Of a stretch of 64,000 bases of DNA, positions 55,903 through 64,000 are shown piece by piece. The DNA comes from Stutzerimonas stutzeri (GTDB taxonomy: Bacteria; Pseudomonadota; Gammaproteobacteria; Pseudomonadales; Pseudomonadaceae). Numbering within the stretch: position 1 is the first letter of the stretch; every line of letters starts with the position of its first letter. A program made the position numbers and the translations under genes. The stretch spans positions 372,001 to 436,000 of the forward strand of contig NZ_PPXG01000005.1 in assembly GCF_002909485.1 (NCBI RefSeq), written 5' to 3'. A model generated the notes under the pieces. That model was not told where the DNA came from and did no database searches. It saw only the letters and a program-made list of their open reading frames with translations.

Positions 55903-57165
55903 TCAATCCCAACTCAACGCCCCACCCGTCTGATACTCAATCACCCGCGTCTCAAAGAAATTCTTCTCCTTCTTCAGATCCATGATCTCGCTCATCCACG
56001 GGAACGGGTTGGTAGTGCCCGGATACTCTTCCTTCAGGCCAATCTGCGTCAGACGACGGTTGGCGATGAACTTGAGGTAGTCCTCCATCATCGCGGCGTT
56101 CATGCCGAGGACGCCACGGGGCATGGTGTCGCGGGCGTATTCGATTTCCAGCTGGGTGCCCTGGAGGATCATCTGGGTCGCTTCGTCCTTCATCTCGGCG
56201 TCCCACAGGTGCGGGTTTTCGATCTTGATCTGGTTAATCATGTCGATGCCGAAGTTCAGGTGCATGGACTCGTCACGCAGGATGTATTGGAACTGCTCAG
56301 CGGTGCCGGTCATCTTGTTGCGGCGGCCCATGGAGAGGATCTGGGTGAAGCCGCAGTAGAAGAAGATGCCTTCGAGTACGCAGTAGTAGGCGATGAGGTT
56401 GCGCAGGAACTGCTTGTCGGTCTCCGGGGTGCCGGTCTGGAAGGTCGGGTCGGAGATGGAACGGGTGTACTTGAGACCCCAGCTGGCCTTTTTCGCGACG
56501 CTCGGGATCTCGTGGTACATGTTGAAGATCTCGCCTTCATCCATGCCCAGCGATTCGATGCAGTACTGGTAGGCGTGGGTGTGGATCGCCTCTTCGAAGG
56601 CCTGACGCAGGATGTACTGGCGGCACTCGGGGTTGGTGATCAGGCGGTAGGTGGCCAGCACGAGGTTGTTGGCGACCAGGCTGTCGGCGGTGGAGAAGAA
56701 GCCGAGGTTGCGCTTGACGATGCGGCGCTCGTCTTCGCTGAGGCCGTCCTTGCTCTTCCACAGGGCAATGTCGGCGTTCATGTTCACTTCCTGCGGCATC
56801 CAGTGGTTGGCGCAACCATCCAGATACTTCTGCCAGGCCCAGTCGTACTTGAAGGGTACGAGCTGGTTGAGGTCGGCGCGGGCGTTGATCATGCGCTTCT
56901 CGTCGACGCGCACACGGGCCGATTCGCCTTCCAGGTCGTGGAGGCCTTCCTGTACGTCTAGCTCGTCCAGTGCACGCTTGGCACGGGCGATGGCGTCGGA
57001 GTCACTGGCGGCAACGGCGCGGGCTTCTTCGACGGAGCCGGCGGCGTCCTGGTCGAGCTTGACCGGTGTTTCGTTGCTGGCCGCAGTGGCTTTTGGGGCG
57101 GCCGGCGTGGCGATGCCTGGTGCGGTGGTGGTTTCTTCTTCGTTGAATTCGTCCCAGCTCAGCAT
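55903..57165 (-). CDS. nrdB: Class Ia ribonucleotide reductase, beta subunit
   Basis: A 420-residue R2 subunit that holds the diiron-tyrosyl radical cofactor. Family segments: [40 protein letters not shown] (Glu/His metal ligands), [19 protein letters not shown] and [16 protein letters not shown]. The first 80 residues are an extended, Ala/Glu/Thr-rich segment, longer than in E. coli. The C-terminus (TGGALSWD) should dock with NrdA. AGGAG precedes the ATG. It is 490 bp from nrdA, with its own likely promoter. Confidence 0.96.
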   Translation of the reverse strand: MLSWDEFNEEETTTAPGIATPAAPKATAASNETPVKLDQDAAGSVEEARAVAASDSDAIARAKRALDELDVQEGLHDLEGESARVRVDEKRMINARADLNQLVPFKYDWAWQKYLDGCANHWMPQEVNMNADIALWKSKDGLSEDERRIVKRNLGFFSTADSLVANNLVLATYRLITNPECRQYILRQAFEEAIHTHAYQYCIESLGMDEGEIFNMYHEIPSVAKKASWGLKYTRSISDPTFQTGTPETDKQFLRNLIAYYCVLEGIFFYCGFTQILSMGRRNKMTGTAEQFQYILRDESMHLNFGIDMINQIKIENPHLWDAEMKDEATQMILQGTQLEIEYARDTMPRGVLGMNAAMMEDYLKFIANRRLTQIGLKEEYPGTTNPFPWMSEIMDLKKEKNFFETRVIEYQTGGALSWD

Positions 57166-57207
57166 GTGCGATAGCTCCTGATCGGGGACCGGGTTTGGCC
57201 GGTCGGT

Positions 57208-57236
57208 ATGTATGGTTGCTTTTGGTTTGCACGCAA
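57208..57236 (-). promoter_or_regulatory. Possible nrdB promoter
   Basis: On the minus strand TTGCGT (57231-57236) and ATACAT (57208-57213) are separated by 17 bp, 43 bp before the nrdB start codon. Both are imperfect matches to sigma-70 sites. Confidence 0.35.
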
Positions 57237-57658
57237 AAGCGGATGTTTTGGTTAGGGGAGGGTGGTGGTGCCCTGCGCCCTTTGTGTTCTGTATCAGGTC
57301 GGGGTTTGGGCCCGGCCTTGGTGTTGTCTGGTGGGCTGCCCCTCACCCTAGCCCTCTCCCCAAAGGGGCGAGGGGACAGGATTTGAGGTGGCTTCGGACT
57401 TGGTTAACGATCCAGCCCCCTGCGTTGGCGAGTAGTGGATCGCGAGCAAGGCTAGGCGTCCCCGACTAGGCGTCCCCCTCGCTCCTACAAAAAGAGCATC
57501 GCTTTTCAGCAGCAGCACGGTGCAAGCGGTTTCCGGAGCGAGGCAGCGCTAGGCGTCTGCCAAGTCGGAGCCCCTGAGCGTACAGCTGTACGTGATGGGG
57601 GCCGGCTTGGCGGACAACAACGCGCGGCCCGCTCAGATTCGTGCGTCGGCCAGGCTCC
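57237..57658. repeat. nrdA-nrdB intergenic repeats and long inverted repeat
   Basis: No gene is seen between the two nrd genes. Two repeat types are visible. At 57339-57376 is CCCCTCACCCTAGCCCTCTC with its GGGG-ended partner, a form common in Pseudomonas intergenic regions. At 57555-57615 an imperfect inverted repeat has about 30-bp arms (GTCTGCCAAG...CGTACAG and CTGTACG...CTTGGCGGAC), with a perfect 14-bp core CGTACAGCTGTACG. The latter could end or attenuate transcription from nrdA towards nrdB. Confidence 0.65.
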
Positions 57659-60553
<2,895 letters not shown>

Positions 60554-60728
60554 GGGGGCTCCGGATTCTATTTTGATCGCGTTCTGATTCTGTCTGCGCG
60601 GGCGTGGTCGCGCCCGGGCGTCTGTTGTTGCATGAGTGTTGCATGAGCCGTGCCCCGCATCGCAGGACATGACGGTGTCGCAAGGAATAGCCCTGACTCA
60701 GCCGCTAACGAGCTAAGTCGATGCCGGA

Positions 60729-60771
60729 AGGATAGTCAGGCTGGAAAAACTGTCAACACAATATGTTGTGT
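60729..60771 (-). promoter_or_regulatory. nrdA promoter with NrdR box
   Basis: ACACAATATGTTGTGT at 60756-60771 is a perfect match to the NrdR-box palindrome. It abuts a minus-strand -35 TTGACA (60751-60756) with a -10 TATCCT (60729-60734) 16 bp further. NrdR-dATP binding would block this promoter. A partner box 30 bp away was not found. Confidence 0.85.
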
Positions 60772-61268
60772 TTTGTCTGGGCTCCTGGCACAGCGGTAGA
60801 TGCGGGCTTGGAGTCAGGATGACGACTGTCGAAGGCGTGCATTTATGCTTGACCTGTGGCTGCCGACGGTGTTGCAGAGCGGTGAGAGGCGCGCCGTGCG
60901 CTGGCCCCTTCGATATGTGTCGATTGTGTTGCTTAGCGTGCGTAGGCCCAACATCTAGGGGCTACGGCGCGCAGGGGCGACAAGATAATGCTGGCTCAGG
61001 GCCAATGCAAGGCGCGTGGCTGGGATAACCTGTGGATAAGGTGTGTGCGGTTTGTGGGTGAAAGTGCGGCGCCCGGCCGCAGCCCGCATGGTTCCGGCGC
61101 TTGCCTGAATGCCGACGAAATACGCGCCGTCGGGCATATTTTCTCAAAGGACGATGACACTACATGTAGTGTTTGCCGTTGCCCGCTTTTTGTGCATCGT
61201 ACCTGGCGGGCGTTGGGTACAATGCGCGCTGTTCGGTTTGTGGCCTGACGGGCTGACAGGGGGCGGGG
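60772..61268. promoter_or_regulatory. rstA-nrdA intergenic region with a palindrome and DnaA-type box
   Basis: A 500-bp space between divergent nrdA and rstA. ACACTACATGTAGTGT at 61157-61172 is a perfect 16-bp palindrome, 97 bp before rstA. It resembles a NrdR box and also contains TACATGTAGT, the conserved start of RstA sites. TGTGGATAA at 61031-61039 is a perfect DnaA 9-mer on the minus strand. No gene was identified. Confidence 0.6.
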
Positions 61269-61988
61269 ATGGAGCAAGAGACGTGGCGGATTCTCATCGT
61301 CGAGGACGATCGGCGGCTGGCTGAGCTGACGCAGGAATACCTGCAGAGCAACGGTGGCTTCGAGGTGTCGATCGAGTCGGACGGTGCTTGCGCTGCTGCA
61401 CGCATCATCGAGGAGCGGCCGGACCTGGTGGTGCTCGATCTGATGCTGCCCGGCGAGGATGGCCTGTCGATCTGCCGGCAGGTGCGTGATCGCTACGATG
61501 GCCCGATTCTCATGCTCACCGCGCGGGCCGACGACCTGGATCAGGTGATGGGGCTGGAAACTGGCGCCGACGACTATGTCTGCAAACCGGTACGTCCGCG
61601 TCTGTTGCTGGCGCGCATCCGCGCCTTGCTGCGTCGCCGGGAGGTGCCTGAGACGCCTGCCAACAGCAAGCGCCTTCAGTTCGGGCCGCTGGTGATCGAC
61701 AGTGCGTTGCGCGAAGCCTGGCTGCGCGAACAGCAGATCGAACTGACCGGCGCCGAATTCGATCTGCTCTGGCTGCTGACCTCCAACCCGGGCCGCATCC
61801 TTTCCCGTGAAGAAATCTTCGCCCAGCTGCGCGGCATCGAGTACGACGGCCAGGACCGCTCCATCGATGTGCGTATCTCGCGTATCCGCCCGAAGATTGG
61901 TGACGATCCCGATCACCCGCGGCTGATCAAGACGGTGCGCGGCAAGGGCTATCTGTTCGTTTCCGAAGCTGCCGTGGCGATGGTTTAG
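61269..61988 (+). CDS. rstA: OmpR-family response regulator (RstA-like)
   Basis: A 239-residue response regulator. The receiver has acid pocket ILIVEDDRRL, phospho-acceptor Asp57 in VVLDLMLPGEDG, and DDYVCKPVRPRLLLARIR. The winged-helix DNA-binding domain is TGAEFDLLWLLTSNPGRILS and VRISRIRPKIGDDPDHPRLI with KTVRGKGYLF. It is followed 11 bp later by its sensor kinase. The RstA call is by overall similarity. A palindrome upstream may be an autoregulatory site. Confidence 0.88.
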   Translation: MEQETWRILIVEDDRRLAELTQEYLQSNGGFEVSIESDGACAAARIIEERPDLVVLDLMLPGEDGLSICRQVRDRYDGPILMLTARADDLDQVMGLETGADDYVCKPVRPRLLLARIRALLRRREVPETPANSKRLQFGPLVIDSALREAWLREQQIELTGAEFDLLWLLTSNPGRILSREEIFAQLRGIEYDGQDRSIDVRISRIRPKIGDDPDHPRLIKTVRGKGYLFVSEAAVAMV

Positions 61989-61999
61989 CGCCGCCGCTC

Positions 62000-63601
62000 A
62001 TGAATTCGATCTTCCTGCGCATCTATGGCGGCATGCTTGGGGTGCTGGTGCTGGTGGCGCTGCTCGGCGCTGGCGGCCTGCACCTGCTGAACCAGGTTCG
62101 CGCGGACGATCACCGCGAGCGCCTGGCCAGCGGCACCTTCCGTCTGATGGCGCACAACATGAGCAGCATGACGCCGATCGAACGGCGCCAGGCGGCGAAC
62201 CTCTGGGGCCGGCTGCTGGGCATTCCACTACGGGTGCGCACGTTGGACGACGTTCGCCTGGACAACCGGCTGGAAGCGCGTCTGCTGCGTGGGCAGGTGC
62301 TGGTCGAGCAGATCCGCCCGCAGAGCACCACCGTATTCAGCCTGGTTAGCGCTCAGGATCGGCTGGTGCTTACCGGGGAAGTCGAGCAGCTCAGCGAGCA
62401 GCTGGCGCGCGCCACCATCTATCTGCTGATCGACGAACTGATCCGTTATCCCGAAGCCGAGCAGCCGCAGCGGCTCGCAGAGCTGAAGCAGGCGCGCGGT
62501 TTTGGCTTCGATCTGGAGTTGCTGACCCGCGACAGCGCCAACCTCGATGACGACCAGCGCCGGCGCCTGGACGAGGGCGACACGGTGATGGCGCTCGCCC
62601 ATCGCGGCGATGCCATCCGCGTGTTCGCCGCCATCGCGGGCACCGGCTGGATCATGCAGCTCGGCCCGCTGTACCAGATGAATCCCTATCCGCCGCAGCT
62701 GCTGGTGTTGATCGGCATGCTCGGCCTGTCGCTGATTGGCTTGACGGTGTATCTGCTGGTGCGCCAGCTGGAGCAGCGTCTGGGCGTGCTGGAAGGCGCT
62801 GCGACCCGCATCGCCGCTGGCAATCTGGAAACCCGCGTGCCGGACGTCGGCACCGATTCGGTTGGGCGCCTGGCCGCCGCGTTCAATGGCATGGCCAGGC
62901 ATCTGCAACGCTTGCTGGCGGTGCAGCGCGAGATGGTCAGCGCGGTGGCCCATGAGCTGCGCACACCCGTTGCACGTCTGCGTTTCGGCCTGGAAATGAC
63001 TGCCGAGGCGCAGACCGATGAGGCGCGTCGCAAATATCTGGAGGGCATGGACGGCGACATCGATGACCTCGATGCGCTGGTCGACGAGATGCTGGTGTAT
63101 TCGCGGTTGGAACGTGGCTCGCCGACCTTGAATTTCCAGCAGGTTGACTTGGGAGCGCTGGTCGATCAGGTGATCGGCGAGTTGGCCCCGTTACGCGCCG
63201 ATGTCAGTGTTGCCCGCGGAGATTGCGTCGCGGCAGCCGATGGCAGCTGCTGGGCTGAGGCGGAGCCGCAGTACCTGCGCCGCGCCCTGAGCAACCTGAT
63301 CACCAATGCCATGCGCCATGCCGAGAGTCGGGTGCAGGTCAGCTTCGCCATCGAAGGGCAATCGGTGCGGCTGGAGGTGGACGACGACGGCCCTGGCGTG
63401 CCGGAAGCGGATTGGGAAAAGGTCTTCACCCCGTTCCTGCGCCTGGACGACAGCCGCACCCGCGCCTCGGGTGGGCACGGGCTGGGCTTGTCCATCGTGC
63501 GGCGAATCATCTACTGGCACGGCGGCCGCTCGCAGCTGGGCCACAGCGACCTGGGCGGCGCACGCTTCAGCCTGGTGTGGCCGCGGCAACACTCGAACTG
63601 A
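62000..63601 (+). CDS. rstB: Sensor histidine kinase (RstB-like)
   Basis: A 533-residue inner-membrane sensor kinase. Two transmembrane helices (residues about 8-30 and 232-252) flank a periplasmic domain of about 200 residues. A HAMP domain follows, then the H-box SAVAHELRTPVARLRFGLEM (His318), N-box NLITNAMRHAES, and G-boxes VDDDGPGVPEADW and ASGGHGLGLSIV. It should phosphorylate the regulator encoded 11 bp upstream. The periplasmic signal is unknown. A tandem repeat array begins 11 bp after the stop. Confidence 0.92.
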   Translation: MNSIFLRIYGGMLGVLVLVALLGAGGLHLLNQVRADDHRERLASGTFRLMAHNMSSMTPIERRQAANLWGRLLGIPLRVRTLDDVRLDNRLEARLLRGQVLVEQIRPQSTTVFSLVSAQDRLVLTGEVEQLSEQLARATIYLLIDELIRYPEAEQPQRLAELKQARGFGFDLELLTRDSANLDDDQRRRLDEGDTVMALAHRGDAIRVFAAIAGTGWIMQLGPLYQMNPYPPQLLVLIGMLGLSLIGLTVYLLVRQLEQRLGVLEGAATRIAAGNLETRVPDVGTDSVGRLAAAFNGMARHLQRLLAVQREMVSAVAHELRTPVARLRFGLEMTAEAQTDEARRKYLEGMDGDIDDLDALVDEMLVYSRLERGSPTLNFQQVDLGALVDQVIGELAPLRADVSVARGDCVAAADGSCWAEAEPQYLRRALSNLITNAMRHAESRVQVSFAIEGQSVRLEVDDDGPGVPEADWEKVFTPFLRLDDSRTRASGGHGLGLSIVRRIIYWHGGRSQLGHSDLGGARFSLVWPRQHSN

Positions 63602-63611
63602 GCGCCGTACC

Positions 63612-63980
63612 GTAGGGTGGGCTTCAGCCCACGGGCACACATTGGTGAGAGCTTGCTGGTGGGCTAAAGCCCACCCTACGGGGATGTGCACGCTTCAAGT
63701 TGCGCGGAAGTGGTAAGCGCACCGTGGCGTGAACGCTGGACGTGGTGGATGCACGAACCAAGCGTAGGATGGGCTTCAGCCCGCCGGTACACATTGGTTA
63801 GGACCCGCTGGTGGGCTAAAGCCCACCCTACGGGGATGTGCACGCTTCCAGTTGTGCGGGTGTGGCAAGCACCCTGGCGTGAATGCTGATGTGGTGGGTG
63901 TAGGAACCAAGCGTAGGGTGGGCTTCAGCCCACCGATACACATTGGTGAGAGCTTGCTGGTGGGCTAAAGCCCACCCTAC
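63612..63980. repeat. Tandem array of three REP-like units
   Basis: Three copies of a 68-bp hairpin unit at 63612-63679, 63764-63831 and 63913-63980. Each starts GTAGGGTGGGCTTCAGCCCA and ends TGGGCTAAAGCCCACCCTAC, so the ends pair. The units plus linkers repeat with a period near 150 bp (152 and 149); the linkers are also similar (GGGGATGTGCACGCTTC... AACCAAGC). Unit 2 has drifted in its left arm (GGAT for GGGT). Confidence 0.9.
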
Positions 63981-64000
63981 GCGAGCGTCCAGAGACGGCG

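Noticed and set aside
63612-63980. CRISPR-like array
   Set aside because: The units are 68-bp hairpins and the linkers are similar to each other, so there are no unique spacers.

Overview
The window is a stretch of chromosome from a gamma-proteobacterium of the Pseudomonas group. GC-rich codon use, the glpFKRD order, a class Ia ribonucleotide reductase with a two-ATP-cone NrdA, a bacterial Suv3-type helicase, and several Pseudomonas-style intergenic repeats point to Pseudomonas sensu lato. A Stutzerimonas (P. stutzeri group) genome is my best guess, but the sequence alone does not prove the species. Most of the window is ordinary core or near-core DNA. No rRNA, tRNA, CRISPR array or intact insertion sequence was seen.

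Layout. 1-5 kb: the end of a chemotaxis receptor, PpiC, a PPK2 kinase, and a convergent phosphate operon (Na/Pi symporter, coiled-coil protein, PstS-like protein). 5-10.5 kb: the glycerol catabolic locus glpF-glpK-glpR-glpD with recognisable GlpR operators. 10.5-17 kb: a DUF1275 membrane protein, a Suv3-like helicase, a lipoprotein, a K+ channel-like protein, a DUF72 protein and a stress protein. 17.2-19.8 kb: an exported flavin amine oxidase, cytochrome c and RidA operon. 19.8-26 kb: SDR, SotB exporter, a TonB-receptor remnant, RlhA and a DUF2846 lipoprotein. 26.3-34.8 kb: one giant cyclic beta-glucan synthase-like gene. 35-44 kb: a CAP protein, a PhoD-like phosphatase, a MerR/CDF metal-efflux pair, two very small ORFs, a Tat-exported SMP-30 protein, small lipoproteins and an RNA methyltransferase. 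44.5-53.1 kb: mostly accessory regulators and enzymes (DUF2855, TetR, methyltransferase, DJ-1, MFS/MarR, GNAT, TfoX, azoreductase/LysR). 53.1-55.9 kb: a sharply AT-rich two-gene island. 55.9-60.8 kb: nrdB and nrdA. 61.2-63.6 kb: an RstAB-like two-component system. 63.6-64 kb: a tandem REP array.

The most interesting part is the AT-rich island at about 53.5-55.83 kb. It encodes an intact Dgt-type dGTP triphosphohydrolase (all expected HD-domain catalytic residues present) whose 3' end overlaps by 20 bp a nucleotidyltransferase with the poly(A)-polymerase/CCA-enzyme head motif. Composition, coupling and a position next to nrdAB suggest a horizontally acquired nucleotide-depletion module, possibly an anti-phage system. 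dGTPases are known to defend against phage by depleting dNTPs, but I do not recall this gene pairing being described.

Other points of note are the exported amine oxidase-cytochrome c-RidA operon, which looks like a complete periplasmic amine dehydrogenation route; the PstS/Na-Pi pairing without an ABC transporter; and palindromic sites around nrdA and rstA.
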